Made by a program: the position numbers and the translations under genes. Positions 1 to 9,430 of a stretch of DNA of 45,975 nucleotides are shown here, in pieces. The notes under the pieces were generated by a model. It saw only the letters and a program-made list of their open reading frames with translations. It was not told the DNA's origin and did not search any database. This DNA comes from an uncultured Prevotella sp. (GTDB lineage Bacteria > Bacteroidota > Bacteroidia > Bacteroidales > Bacteroidaceae): NCBI GenBank assembly GCA_945787895.1, contig CALZJQ010000007.1, positions 1-45,975 of the forward strand, read 5' to 3'. Each line of letters opens with the position of its first letter. The stretch's first letter is position 1.

Positions 1-707
1 TCACCAAGAGTTCTACGGTATATGTAGGTGACATCAAATACAAGGATTTGAATGGTGATGGAGTAATTGATGAGAACGACCGTACCAATATCGGTTCACC
101 TCTGCCTAAATACACGTTCGGATTCAACAATACATTCCGTTACAAAAACTTTGATCTCAATATCTTTATCAACGGTTCTGTGGGCAACAAGGTAGGTAAC
201 TATATGAAGATGAAGCTCACTCACATGAACAGTCTCTGGACTAACCAGACGACAGATGTCAATGGTCGTGCGCAACTCATGCCTGTCGATCCAAACAAGG
301 ATTACACCATGGGAGTAGATAGAGGTGACGGAGTGTTGGTTTACAACTGGTATGAAGACATCCACAACGTAAAACTTGCAGACAACAACTGTACCATACC
401 TCGCGTGTCACTCTCTGATCCTAACGACAATGACCGTTGGAGTGACCGTTACATAGAAGATGGATCATACATTCGTCTGAAGAATATTTCTCTCGGTTAT
501 ACTTTCCCCAAGAAGATGATTTCAAAGTGGGGGCTTGAAAGTCTCCGACTTTACTGCAATATCCAGAACCTGCTGACTATTACAGGTTATGATGGATATG
601 ATCCGGAAATAGGAGTTTCCACTACTTCACAGAATGTTATGGGACTTGATAACGGACGTTATCCGTCTCCGACCACATGTTCATTCGGTCTGAATGTATC
701 ATTCTAA
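1..707 (+). CDS. SusC-family TonB-dependent outer-membrane receptor, C-terminal part
   Basis: The reading frame is open from the window's left edge (first full codon at base 3) to a TAA at 705-707, so the 5' end lies outside. The visible part holds a calcium-loop-like DLNGDGVIDEND segment typical of the SusC barrel, then alternating aromatic and polar beta-strands (for example SYIRLKNISLGYTFP) and a final strand ending in NVSF, as expected for an outer-membrane barrel whose last residue is Phe. SusC proteins import oligosaccharides through the outer membrane using TonB energy, with a SusD lipoprotein as lid. A SusD gene follows 38 bp downstream on the same strand, which supports the call. The glycan cannot be told from this fragment; the downstream GH5 and GH26-like genes suggest a beta-mannan or beta-glucan. 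Confidence 0.95.
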   Translation, partial: TKSSTVYVGDIKYKDLNGDGVIDENDRTNIGSPLPKYTFGFNNTFRYKNFDLNIFINGSVGNKVGNYMKMKLTHMNSLWTNQTTDVNGRAQLMPVDPNKDYTMGVDRGDGVLVYNWYEDIHNVKLADNNCTIPRVSLSDPNDNDRWSDRYIEDGSYIRLKNISLGYTFPKKMISKWGLESLRLYCNIQNLLTITGYDGYDPEIGVSTTSQNVMGLDNGRYPSPTTCSFGLNVSF

Positions 708-745
708 ATCATCTTTATCTAATTCTCAGATATTAAAAGACTATT

Positions 746-2578
746 ATGAAAATGAAATTTTCTAATCTTAAATATATTGCAGTTGCCGCAACCCTGTCTA
801 TGACGGCATCTTCTTGTGACGATTTCCTTGATCGTCCTACAGAGGACTCATACACTGCGGAGAACTATTACCAGACGGATGCTCAGTGTCTCTCAGCGAC
901 CAACTACCTTTACAACTCACCCTGGTATGATTTCCAGCGTGGTTTCATTAAGGTCGGAGAGGTGCTTTCAGGCAACTACTACTGGGGTTCAAGTCCTTAT
1001 CTTACGTTTACTGTGAATGGTTCTGACGAAGACCTTGTCAATATGTCATACTCTCTATGGGGGGCTATCGGTCACAGTAACATGGTATATAACAATCTCG
1101 CCAACAGCAAGGCTTCTGAAGCAGCAAGGCTTCAGAGTCAGGGTGAATGCCTCGTATGGAAAGCCATGGGATATTTCTTCTTGGTGAGAACATTCGGTGA
1201 GGTACCTATCGTGCACGACAACGGTTCAAATCTGGCTTCAGGTGAGTATCAGACATCTACAAAGGTATGGAAGGATGATGTATATGAGTATATCGTCATG
1301 ACTCTCGAAAAGGCTATCGAAGACCTTGAGAAAGCAGAGGAGACAATGGTGATTGCCGAGGGCCGCATAGATCAGTGGTCTGCAAAGGCTCTGCTTGCCA
1401 AAGTATATCTTACAAAAGCTGGTGTGAAAGGAACTGTCGAACAGACAGACCTTGATAATGCTGCAAAATATGCGAAAGCTGTAATCGACCATTTCAAATC
1501 ATTGGGAGCAGGCTTTCAGGGTACTGGACTTGAGGAGAACTATGAAGATATCTTCAAACTTGCCAACCGTTACACCAAGGAGGGACTCCTCGTATGGCGC
1601 TGGACGGCAGACGGCGAGAACTGGACACGCCAGAATTCTTACCAGAGTGACCTTGGAATCAACGGTATTGACGACTGGGGAAGCACATGGGGAGGATGGA
1701 ACGGAATGTCTGTTGACCTGCAGAAAGCATTTGGTGTTGACCTTGAAAACGGACAGCCCGACTCATGGCTCAACAATACAGACTCTCGTCTCCATGCTAC
1801 TATGATGCTGCCAGGCTTCACGTATGACCAGTTCTGGCAGGATAGACAGGGATTTGACTACCTAAACTTTATCTATGAAGGAAGAAAAGTCGGTGACAAG
1901 ACATACAAGAGCGTATCAGATGCACTCGAATCAGCAACAGGTGCAAACACCGTGAAGCATATCTATGGTGATACTTATGACCATCAGCAGGGTGCTGGAT
2001 GCTCTGACGGACGTATGGCTTCTTCTGTACCAACATTCCTCATTCGTCTTTCCGACGTGTATCTCATCTATGCAGAGGCAATGCTCGGAGCTTCAAACGT
2101 AGGTCCTGGTTCTGCTCCTTCTACAAAGTCTGAAGTAATTGATGCGTATTTTGCAGTGCATCAGCGCGCAGTAAAGTCTGCTTCAAAACCTTCTTCCGTA
2201 TCATGGGATGATATTTGGAAAGAGCGTCGTCTTGAGTTCGCTATGGAAGGTGACCGCTGGTATGATTACGTTCGAGTATCTTATTACAATCCAGATTTCT
2301 GTATTGAAGAAATCAAGGCTCAGCAACGCAACCCTCTTTGGAATCTCAATGACTGCTACAAGAATTATTATCAGAATGGTACTTGGGACAATACAAATGT
2401 CGTATATGACAACAAGACTTCTGTTCCTAACCCTGTAGCATTGATGAAGCTCGACCAGGTTTCCAACAAGCAATATTTCTGTCTGCCATTCCCCTCTGAG
2501 GATGTAGTGTTCAATCCTAATCTCGGATCTAATGTAGATGGAATTCATGTTGATGTTCGTGCGACATACAGCTATTAG
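746..2578 (+). CDS. SusD-family surface glycan-binding lipoprotein
   Basis: A 610-residue protein with a lipoprotein signal (ATLSMTASSC, lipidated Cys near residue 24), followed by the DDFLDRPTED segment that typically opens mature SusD proteins. The body is mainly helical with TPR-like stretches (QWSAKALLAKVYLTKAG around residues 210-225). Near residue 430-445 is LIRLSDVYLIYAEAM, and near 495-510 is WKERRLEFAMEGDRWYDYVR; both are hallmark SusD blocks. SusD caps the SusC barrel at the cell surface and helps capture oligosaccharides. It sits 38 bp after the SusC stop and is presumably co-transcribed. The ATG at 746 puts the signal peptide directly at the N terminus. The length is somewhat above the usual 500-600 residues but not abnormal. 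Confidence 0.96.
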   Translation: MKMKFSNLKYIAVAATLSMTASSCDDFLDRPTEDSYTAENYYQTDAQCLSATNYLYNSPWYDFQRGFIKVGEVLSGNYYWGSSPYLTFTVNGSDEDLVNMSYSLWGAIGHSNMVYNNLANSKASEAARLQSQGECLVWKAMGYFFLVRTFGEVPIVHDNGSNLASGEYQTSTKVWKDDVYEYIVMTLEKAIEDLEKAEETMVIAEGRIDQWSAKALLAKVYLTKAGVKGTVEQTDLDNAAKYAKAVIDHFKSLGAGFQGTGLEENYEDIFKLANRYTKEGLLVWRWTADGENWTRQNSYQSDLGINGIDDWGSTWGGWNGMSVDLQKAFGVDLENGQPDSWLNNTDSRLHATMMLPGFTYDQFWQDRQGFDYLNFIYEGRKVGDKTYKSVSDALESATGANTVKHIYGDTYDHQQGAGCSDGRMASSVPTFLIRLSDVYLIYAEAMLGASNVGPGSAPSTKSEVIDAYFAVHQRAVKSASKPSSVSWDDIWKERRLEFAMEGDRWYDYVRVSYYNPDFCIEEIKAQQRNPLWNLNDCYKNYYQNGTWDNTNVVYDNKTSVPNPVALMKLDQVSNKQYFCLPFPSEDVVFNPNLGSNVDGIHVDVRATYSY

Positions 2579-2699
2579 TCTATTTTTTCAAAACGTTTGA
2601 GCTGAAAAATAATCATTCTGATTTCCTTGTCAGGGTGCCTGAAAGACAAACGTACTATTAAGAAACAAACAAAAAAATCAAATATAAGTTAATATAGTT

Positions 2700-4136
2700 A
2701 TGATTAGCTTTAAGACATATACAAAGAGCATGCTTCTTGTATTCTCTGCCCTTTTCGCCGTGTCGCTGACATCGTGTAAAGACCAGCCCGACGAATACGA
2801 GATACAGGATGGTACTCCAACGGTGAATTATATCCGTGCTCTATCTACAGAAATGAAAGGCAACAATGATGCAGAAGATACTCACTATACCAATGGTGAA
2901 CTCGTGGAAGAGGCTTCTCCTCAGACAGTACTCTGCCTCGTAGGAGAGAACCTCCGGAGTGTTGTCGATATATGGTTTAACGACCGTCAGTGTGTACTCA
3001 ATACTTCTTATATCACAGACAACACTCTCATCGTTTCCGTACCAAAGAATGTACCAAAGGACGTGACTGACAAGATATACCTTTACAATAAGAATAAGGA
3101 AGTAGTAGAAGTACCTTTCCATGTTGTCATTCCTGCTCCTCAGATCTCTACCATGGGTTGCGAGTACGACAAACCAGGCACAGAGAGTAAGGTCATAGGT
3201 CAGTATCTCGTAGATAATGCAGAGCATCCTTTGAAAATATATTTCAAGGACGAAATGGGAAATAATGTTGAGGCTACCATCAAGAACGTTTCCGAGGATT
3301 ATACTTCTGCTACAATCATAATCCCTGAGAATGCTGTCGAGGGTTCAATTACTGCTACTTCAATATATGGTACGGGCGTCTCCGGTTTCCATTACCTTGA
3401 GTCGCGCGGACTGCTCTTTGATTTCGACGGAGGTGGCGTGCCGGTACAGATTTCTGACGGCAAGTATAACCACGGATGGCACGGCATACGATGCCTCGAT
3501 GCTGACAATCCGCTCTCTGGAAATTATATCCAGTTTGGTGGTGATGGTGCTGTCATGACTGAAAGCGGTGCTTGGGATGATGTCAATTTCGCTTTCGAGT
3601 ACTGGTGCGGTTCTTGGGATGACCCGCAGAACCTTACTTCCGGTGATGGCATTGCGCTGTACAATGTCGCAGACTTCTCAAAGCCTGAGAACCTGACACT
3701 CAAATTCGAGATGATGATTCCAAAAGATAGTCCATGGAAAGCTGGAGCAATGCAGATAATCTTTGCAGGAACTGACTATGTTACCTTGAGTGGCAATGGA
3801 GGATTGAAAGGCGCCAACAACATCTTCTTCCGTTGCCCGGGTCTGGCAGAATGGGACGGTGATGAATATTTCAAGGATATGTCTCCGCTCCCACGTGCGC
3901 TCTATCGTCCGTGGAAGGAAACAGGTTCTTTTGACACAGGAGGAAAATGGATTACCGTAAGTCTTCCTATTCCTACATCTTTCGTCTATTCTTTCGATGG
4001 ATCGGCTCTTCCTTTCAGTCTTACTCATAAACAGTTCGCAAGTCTTACAATGTTTATTGTAGAAGGTGGAGTGAATGGTGAGGAGTGTACTCCTGTCATC
4101 CGTGTCGATAATATTCGAGTAGTACCAAGTAAGTAA
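2700..4136 (+). CDS. Surface glycan-binding lipoprotein with IPT/TIG domains and a C-terminal binding domain (SGBP-B type)
   Basis: A 478-residue lipoprotein: signal peptide ending in SLTSC with the lipidated Cys near residue 26. Residues about 40-230 look like two IPT/TIG-type immunoglobulin folds (VLCLVGENLRSVVDIWFNDR, then PAPQISTMGCEYDKPGTESKVIGQYL). From about residue 235 a separate beta-sandwich begins with LLFDFDGGG and contains NHGWHG, YIQFGGDG and FEYWCGSWDD, rich in Trp and Tyr. This resembles the C-terminal glycan-binding domain of SGBP-B proteins next to SusD in xyloglucan and other beta-glycan PULs. The position right after SusD, 121 bp downstream, agrees. The protein probably holds polysaccharide at the cell surface for the GH5 enzyme. 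Ligand specificity is inferred only from context. Confidence 0.85.
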   Translation: MISFKTYTKSMLLVFSALFAVSLTSCKDQPDEYEIQDGTPTVNYIRALSTEMKGNNDAEDTHYTNGELVEEASPQTVLCLVGENLRSVVDIWFNDRQCVLNTSYITDNTLIVSVPKNVPKDVTDKIYLYNKNKEVVEVPFHVVIPAPQISTMGCEYDKPGTESKVIGQYLVDNAEHPLKIYFKDEMGNNVEATIKNVSEDYTSATIIIPENAVEGSITATSIYGTGVSGFHYLESRGLLFDFDGGGVPVQISDGKYNHGWHGIRCLDADNPLSGNYIQFGGDGAVMTESGAWDDVNFAFEYWCGSWDDPQNLTSGDGIALYNVADFSKPENLTLKFEMMIPKDSPWKAGAMQIIFAGTDYVTLSGNGGLKGANNIFFRCPGLAEWDGDEYFKDMSPLPRALYRPWKETGSFDTGGKWITVSLPIPTSFVYSFDGSALPFSLTHKQFASLTMFIVEGGVNGEECTPVIRVDNIRVVPSK

Positions 4137-4160
4137 TCTCATTAAGAAGGTAACACAATT

Positions 4161-6635
4161 ATGAAAAAATATTTCTTTAACATATTGATGCTCTTTGCAG
4201 TAGGTCTTGCAGGCCTCTCGATGGCAGCTTGCAGCGAGGATGATCTCGACACCAATCAGTATAGGAGCGGTGTCTCTCTCAACGCATGGGGCGCAAATCC
4301 CCTTATGCGCGGAGGTGTACTTCGCTTTGTCGGTTCAAATCTTGACCAGATAGCACAAGTCAAGGTGCCTGGTGTAGATCCTATTACGAATATCGAAGTA
4401 GTAAAGGCGGGAGTTCCAAGCGAAATACGTATCACCGTACCAAAGGACGGTCCTGTGCCAGGAAAGATAGTTCTCGTTTCCAAAACAGACCAGACTATCG
4501 AGACCGACAACAGCATCGAGTTTATCGAGCCTATTTCTATTGAGGCTTTTTCGCCTGCTGCTGCGATGCCGGGAGAGGAAATTGCCATCAAGGGTGATTA
4601 TCTTGACCATATTCATTCTCTCACTTTTGAGGATGGAGTGGATGTTTCAGAGAATGAGTTTACTGCTCATTCACGTTATGAAATCAAGGTTGTCGTGCCC
4701 GAAAATGCTCGCACAGGCAGGATAGCTCTCAATGATGTAGATGTGACGCTTATCGATGCTGACGAGGATGTCACGTTCAATATCATGGAGACAGAGGAAA
4801 TCCTTGAGGTCGGCACTCCGTCAATCTCAAAGATAACGTCTCCACGCTCAGAGGCAGCTCTTCAGGGTACTCTCACGGCAAAGCAGGGAGAGACCGTCAC
4901 TGTCACTGGTGAATATCTGTCATTAGTGGCATCGGTAATGACTGGTGATGCAGATTCAGAACTCGGACAGTTTGAATTCTCTGAGATAACACTCTCCGAA
5001 GACGGTAAGACACTCTCGTTCTCACTGCCTGCCGAGGCTCCTGATGGTGACATTAATCTGGTATGTAAGTCAGGCGTGGAGGTTCCCGTATGCAAACTTG
5101 TCACCGTAACTCCTTCTGAATTGAAGGTCAATGGCGGTGCTCCCGTCAAGAATGGTACGGAACTTGTGATTACAGGTAAGGACCTTGATGTCGTTTCTTC
5201 CGTGACATTCCCTAATTGCAATGATGCCGTAGCCGTAGAGGCTTCTGCTGCTGAACTCAAGGTTACCGTACCGGAACTGGCGCAGGAGGGAGAATTGGGA
5301 CTCGTAATGAAGAACGGCAAGACGGTGAAAGTGGCTTATACTCTTGTCAAACCAATAGTTTCTTCTTATTCCGCAAATCCTGTTTCGGCAGGAGGACTGC
5401 TCTCTATTGTAGGTCTTGACCTTGACCTTGTGAAGACGGTAACATTCTCAGGCAGTGAAAGCCCGGTGGAGGTTAAGGTGGAAAACGACGGTGCCATACT
5501 GAATCTGACCGTTCCGATGGATGCGAAGACAGGTGCCGTGACCCTTAATCTAAAGAATGGAACAAATGTAACGGTAGCCGATATCACGGTACAGGAAGCC
5601 GTATTCTGTTACGCAACAGAACTTCCTGCTGATGATGCCGAACTCAAGGCAGGTGAGACTTTCATTCTCAGTGTCAAGAATATTGACAAACTTACAAGCG
5701 TGGAAATCAATGGCGTGCCATGTCAGATTATCACATCTGGCGACAAACTCATCATTGGTATTCCGGAAAAAGCAAAGAAAGGCTCCACTGTACGTCTGGT
5801 ATCAAGCAATGGAGAGATAACTTACAATATCGACTTCATTCCTAATACTGAGGTGACTACAGTGCTTTGGAGTGGTCAGCTCGTAGCAGATGATTGGAAT
5901 AACCAACCCTATCTCCTCTCTGATGGAGGTCAGGAATTGAAGGATGCCGGCGTAGTAGCGGGTGATGTCATTAATATCCACATATCTCCATTGTCAAGCG
6001 ACTGGAAACTGCAGATTGTAGAAGGTCACTGGGGACCGACATATAGCAGTATATGTAGCATTGGTAACGATACAGAGGGTGGAAAATTTGCTGAGATTGA
6101 CCTTGATGCTACTAAGGGCTATATCACCATAGAGGTGACGGAGGAGATGCTTAACGCTGCCTTGACACAGCAATGGTGGGGAGGTGTCTTTGTTCTCAAC
6201 GGTGACAACGTCGTCGTTGACAAGGTAACAACGACCCATTATGAATCTCTTGAGACTACTCTCTGGCAGGGAGAAGCCCTTGCTGATAATTGGAATAATC
6301 AGCCTTACCTCCTTTCTGATGCAGGCCTTGAACTCGCAGAATATGGAGCAAAGGCAGGACAGACCGTGTATTTCTACGTCACACCTCTCTCAGATGCTTG
6401 GAAACTGCAGATTGTAGAAGGTCACTGGGGACCGACATATACAAGCGTATGCAGCATGGGAAATGACACCGAAGGAGGTAAGTTTACAGAGTATGACCTT
6501 AATGCCAATGGAGGAAAGGTTGCCTTAACATTGACACAAGCCATGCTTGATGCTGCTTATACCCAGCAATGGTGGGGCGGTACCTTCTTGGCTAATGGTG
6601 ACAAATGTAAAATTACCAAGATTACCATCGAGTAA
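4161..6635 (+). CDS. Surface lipoprotein with tandem IPT/TIG domains and a duplicated C-terminal Trp-rich module
   Basis: An 824-residue protein starting 24 bp after the previous gene. The signal peptide ends in LSMAAC (lipidated Cys about residue 24). Residues about 40-560 are a string of five or six immunoglobulin-like IPT/TIG repeats, each with a 'GxxLxxVxxVxF' pattern (VGSNLDQIAQVKV, KGDYLDHIHSLTF, TGKDLDVVSSVTF, VGLDLDLVKTVTF). They probably act as a stalk. The C terminus has two copies of a module of about 130 residues, starting near residues 568 and 701, each with DxWNNQPYLLSD, WKLQIVEGHWGPTY, GNDTEGGKF and QQWWGG. The exposed Trp and Tyr residues suggest carbohydrate binding. Inside the duplication, 43 bases (6003-6045 and 6399-6441) are identical, so the duplication is recent or homogenised. 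It is likely the distal glycan-binding protein of this PUL. I do not recognise the C-terminal module as a named CBM. Confidence 0.8.
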   Translation: MKKYFFNILMLFAVGLAGLSMAACSEDDLDTNQYRSGVSLNAWGANPLMRGGVLRFVGSNLDQIAQVKVPGVDPITNIEVVKAGVPSEIRITVPKDGPVPGKIVLVSKTDQTIETDNSIEFIEPISIEAFSPAAAMPGEEIAIKGDYLDHIHSLTFEDGVDVSENEFTAHSRYEIKVVVPENARTGRIALNDVDVTLIDADEDVTFNIMETEEILEVGTPSISKITSPRSEAALQGTLTAKQGETVTVTGEYLSLVASVMTGDADSELGQFEFSEITLSEDGKTLSFSLPAEAPDGDINLVCKSGVEVPVCKLVTVTPSELKVNGGAPVKNGTELVITGKDLDVVSSVTFPNCNDAVAVEASAAELKVTVPELAQEGELGLVMKNGKTVKVAYTLVKPIVSSYSANPVSAGGLLSIVGLDLDLVKTVTFSGSESPVEVKVENDGAILNLTVPMDAKTGAVTLNLKNGTNVTVADITVQEAVFCYATELPADDAELKAGETFILSVKNIDKLTSVEINGVPCQIITSGDKLIIGIPEKAKKGSTVRLVSSNGEITYNIDFIPNTEVTTVLWSGQLVADDWNNQPYLLSDGGQELKDAGVVAGDVINIHISPLSSDWKLQIVEGHWGPTYSSICSIGNDTEGGKFAEIDLDATKGYITIEVTEEMLNAALTQQWWGGVFVLNGDNVVVDKVTTTHYESLETTLWQGEALADNWNNQPYLLSDAGLELAEYGAKAGQTVYFYVTPLSDAWKLQIVEGHWGPTYTSVCSMGNDTEGGKFTEYDLNANGGKVALTLTQAMLDAAYTQQWWGGTFLANGDKCKITKITIE

Positions 6636-6663
6636 AACAAAACATATTATCGTATCATAAACT

Positions 6664-8223
6664 ATGAAAAAAAATAGAATTCTTTCAGCATTCTGTGCAG
6701 CGGCAGTCCTTTTCGGACTCGCTGCCTGTGCAGACACTGATGCACAATACGAAGTGAAGCCAATGGATGCTCCGGAATTTATCAGCGCATCGCCTTCTCC
6801 ACAAGAGCCTTTGCTGCTTGGAGATAGGACTATCAAGTTGAAATTCAACGAAAAGATAAATTTCGTGAGTGACAATGCTTCCTTGATTACGTTTGACGGA
6901 AAGCCTGTCAAGAAAGCTCTTGTCATGGGAGCAAGTGATGAATTGACCATTATAGTGGATGCAGGATTTGATGATACCCATTCCCTTCATATACCTGCGG
7001 GTCTCGTGAAAACGGCTGATGGCCAGTCGTATGACAAGGACATAGATCTGACATGGTCTCTGCCTGCTTTGCCAAGCAATACAGCAACACAGATGGCGGA
7101 ACGTCTCGGTTTCGGCTGGAATCTTGGAAACCACTTTGATACGAGCAATATGGAATGGGGTTACTGGGATGGTGCTACACCGACACAGAGCCTTTATACC
7201 TCTCTTGCAGCTGCTGGTGTGAAGACGGTACGCCTTCCTGTGACTTGGACTGCTCACATGACTGACGGCATAATTGACCCTGCATATCTTGAAGAGGTAA
7301 GTCAGAATGTGGATTGGGCTATCGCTGCAGGGCTCAATATCATAGTCAATACCCACCACGATTCTTTTGAAACAAAACTCGGAGAAGCTGTAGGCAATCC
7401 GGCTGCAAACATTGATTGCGAGAGCTTAATCTCTTCTGTTTGGTCACAGGTAGCAAAGAAACTCGGTAATCGCAGTGAGAAACTTATCTTTGAGACCTTT
7501 AACGAGGTGCACGATAATGACCAGTGGTCTGCTTCCGATGCTTCCGACGAACAACTTGCGTTGATGAATGAATGGAATAAAGTAGCTTTTGATGCCATTC
7601 GTGCCAACGAGGGAGAGATAAAGCACTGGATTGGCGTGAGTACTTATGCGGCAAGTATTGACGGTATAGCCTCATTGGAATTACCACACGATGAGCATGG
7701 CAAGGTGATGGTTGGTGTTCACTGCTATGACCCATACAATTTCTGTTTGAGTAATGATAGCATCTGGGGGCATACTCTTACAGGAAATGCTACTTCCGAA
7801 CAGGCTGTCGTAGAGACCATGTACAAACTACGTACAAATTTCATCGACAAGAATATCCTTGTATATCTCGGTGAGTTCGGATGCTCTGAGCATACTGTTC
7901 CGTGGCAGAATGTTGTTCGTAAGTATTATCTTGAGTTCTTCTGTCGTACGGCAAATAAGTTTGGCATCCCAGTAATGTTGTGGGACAACATGAACCTTGT
8001 GCCTCATGTGGATGAAAAGACCAAATCTTCCGAATCACATGGTTATATAGACCACAACAATGGTGCTTTCGTCCGTGATGGAGCCAACCTCATTCCGATG
8101 ATGGTAAAGGCTGCTACAAGCAGTGATACGTCATATACATACGGCACGGTATGGGACAATGCACCGAAGATTACATTTGAAAAGGATAAAAAAGGTAACG
8201 TTATCAATGTAATCATAGAATAG
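6664..8223 (+). CDS. GH5-family endo-beta-glycanase lipoprotein (cellulase/mannanase type)
   Basis: A 519-residue lipoprotein (signal ending LFGLAAC, Cys about residue 22). Residues about 35-130 form an Ig-like domain of the Big_5 type (KLKFNEKINF, then AGLVKTADGQ). A GH5 TIM barrel starts near residue 145 with GFGWNLGNHFD. The key residues are present: RLPVTW on strand 3, NTHHD, the acid/base Glu281 in ETFNEVHD, and the nucleophile Glu404 in VYLGEFGC. Both catalytic glutamates fit an active retaining endo-enzyme. GH5 covers cellulases, xyloglucanases, mixed-linkage glucanases and mannanases; the subfamily cannot be fixed by eye, though the opening motif is reminiscent of GH5_4. It probably cuts polysaccharide at the cell surface for import by the SusC/D pair encoded upstream. 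The gap to the previous gene is 28 bp. Confidence 0.92.
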   Translation: MKKNRILSAFCAAAVLFGLAACADTDAQYEVKPMDAPEFISASPSPQEPLLLGDRTIKLKFNEKINFVSDNASLITFDGKPVKKALVMGASDELTIIVDAGFDDTHSLHIPAGLVKTADGQSYDKDIDLTWSLPALPSNTATQMAERLGFGWNLGNHFDTSNMEWGYWDGATPTQSLYTSLAAAGVKTVRLPVTWTAHMTDGIIDPAYLEEVSQNVDWAIAAGLNIIVNTHHDSFETKLGEAVGNPAANIDCESLISSVWSQVAKKLGNRSEKLIFETFNEVHDNDQWSASDASDEQLALMNEWNKVAFDAIRANEGEIKHWIGVSTYAASIDGIASLELPHDEHGKVMVGVHCYDPYNFCLSNDSIWGHTLTGNATSEQAVVETMYKLRTNFIDKNILVYLGEFGCSEHTVPWQNVVRKYYLEFFCRTANKFGIPVMLWDNMNLVPHVDEKTKSSESHGYIDHNNGAFVRDGANLIPMMVKAATSSDTSYTYGTVWDNAPKITFEKDKKGNVINVIIE

Positions 8224-8230
8224 AATAATT

Positions 8231-8360
8231 CCTGGTTGTCGGTTGTCGGTTGTTGGTTTTTGGTTAGTAATGTTTTTCCAATGGAGGATTCCTCAAAAGG
8301 AAAACTATAATAACCTACAACCCAAAACCTACAACCTACAACCAGGTACTACAACTAAAC
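8231..8360. repeat. GT/AC-arm intergenic inverted repeat, copy A (with shared core)
   Basis: The left arm (about 8231-8266) starts CCTGGTTGTCGG and repeats GGTTGT units. The right arm (about 8310-8345) is its imperfect complement and ends ACAACCAGG. Between them is a core with AGTAATG, CCAATGGAGG and TTCCTCAA that recurs in copies B, C and E. The right flank continues with GTACTACAACTAAAC, a segment found on the outer arm of copies B and C. It fills the GH5-GH26 gap and ends 12 bp before the GTG start. Confidence 0.85.
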
Positions 8361-8372
8361 CTCCTTAGAACC

Positions 8373-9395
8373 GTGAAAAAGGCATTCATATTACTTTGCT
8401 CAGTGACAACGTTGTTCTTTTCATGCCAACAGAAGAACAAAGCGAACGATGACCTTGCTGAGACAGGAAGAACGAAACGAACAGAGGCTTTACTTCATAA
8501 TCTGGACTCCATTTCCCAGAAAGGGTTTCTCGTCGGGCAGCAGGATGCGACTTTGTATGGTGTCGGTTGGGAGGGAGACAGTGCCCGTTCCGACATTAAG
8601 AGCATCTGCAGTGAATCCCCCGCTGTCGTAGGTTTTGAAATAGGAGGCGTAGAAAAGGGCAGTGAGAGAAACATTTATGGCACTTCGCTTGATGCCGTTC
8701 GCCGTGCTATTCTTGCACAATATGACTGCGGTGGCGTCTGTCTGCTGTCGTGGCATACGGATAAAACCCCCTCTTCTGACGAGATAGACCGTGTGTGTGA
8801 CTTTCTCAACTCTCTTGAAGAGCCATACGGAGTGAGGGTGCCTGTAATTCTCAGACCGTGTCATGATAATCTCGGAATAGAATTCTGGCAGAACTTACGG
8901 GAAAGAACCGAAGAAAAGGAAGTGATAAACGCCCTTTTTGCATATACTTTCACCGATATTCAGGCTTTTGCCGATGAGGCAGGAAAGATGAGGTCACAGC
9001 ATAATACTCTGATGGAAATGGTTGATTTCCTCGGTATAGAAATGTTTGATAATGTCGTGTCTCCTGATACTGACTCTTTATCCTTTTTTCAGAAACAGTT
9101 GGGTGAGGCTCTCAATACGTTGACAAAATTGTCCTTGGAGTATTCCAAACCTGCTACGTTGTTTGCCACAGGACAACAATCTCTTCCTGCTAACAACTGG
9201 TTTACGTCGGTGCTGCTTCCCGTTTTAGACAGTTACAGGCTGTCATTCGTCGTTTTTGGTAGGAACGATAATAAGAATCCCGGACATTTCTACGTTCCAT
9301 TCCCTGGACATCCGGCAGTTTCTGACTTTACGGTCTTTGTCAATTCACCAAAGACTTTTTTTCTGAGAGATGTCAATGGACTTTATATTCCTTAG
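8373..9395 (+). CDS. GH26-family lipoprotein, probably catalytically inactive (mannanase-like fold)
   Basis: A 340-residue lipoprotein (LFFSC, Cys about residue 18) with a GTG start; no in-frame ATG gives the signal peptide. It follows Bacteroidota GH26 beta-mannanases along its length: GFLVGQQDATLYGVGW, SPAVVGFEIGGVE, LLSWHTD, PVILRPCH, PATLFATG, NNWFTSVLLP, HFYVPFPGHP and FLRDVNGLYIP. In active relatives the acid/base Glu follows His in an RPxHE motif; here the residue after His164 is Asp165. The nucleophile Glu lies in a TETG motif; here it reads FATG, with Ala265. A conserved Trp of the active site (VWRN in relatives) is Gly296. Loops around both sites are shortened. The rest of the fold and the export signal look intact, so it is not an obvious pseudogene; a glycan-binding role is possible. 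It is separated from GH5 by an inverted-repeat element. Confidence 0.8.
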   Translation: MKKAFILLCSVTTLFFSCQQKNKANDDLAETGRTKRTEALLHNLDSISQKGFLVGQQDATLYGVGWEGDSARSDIKSICSESPAVVGFEIGGVEKGSERNIYGTSLDAVRRAILAQYDCGGVCLLSWHTDKTPSSDEIDRVCDFLNSLEEPYGVRVPVILRPCHDNLGIEFWQNLRERTEEKEVINALFAYTFTDIQAFADEAGKMRSQHNTLMEMVDFLGIEMFDNVVSPDTDSLSFFQKQLGEALNTLTKLSLEYSKPATLFATGQQSLPANNWFTSVLLPVLDSYRLSFVVFGRNDNKNPGHFYVPFPGHPAVSDFTVFVNSPKTFFLRDVNGLYIP

Positions 9396-9430
9396 GTGTA
9401 GGAATCCAGAAATACTTGTGATTTCGTTTG

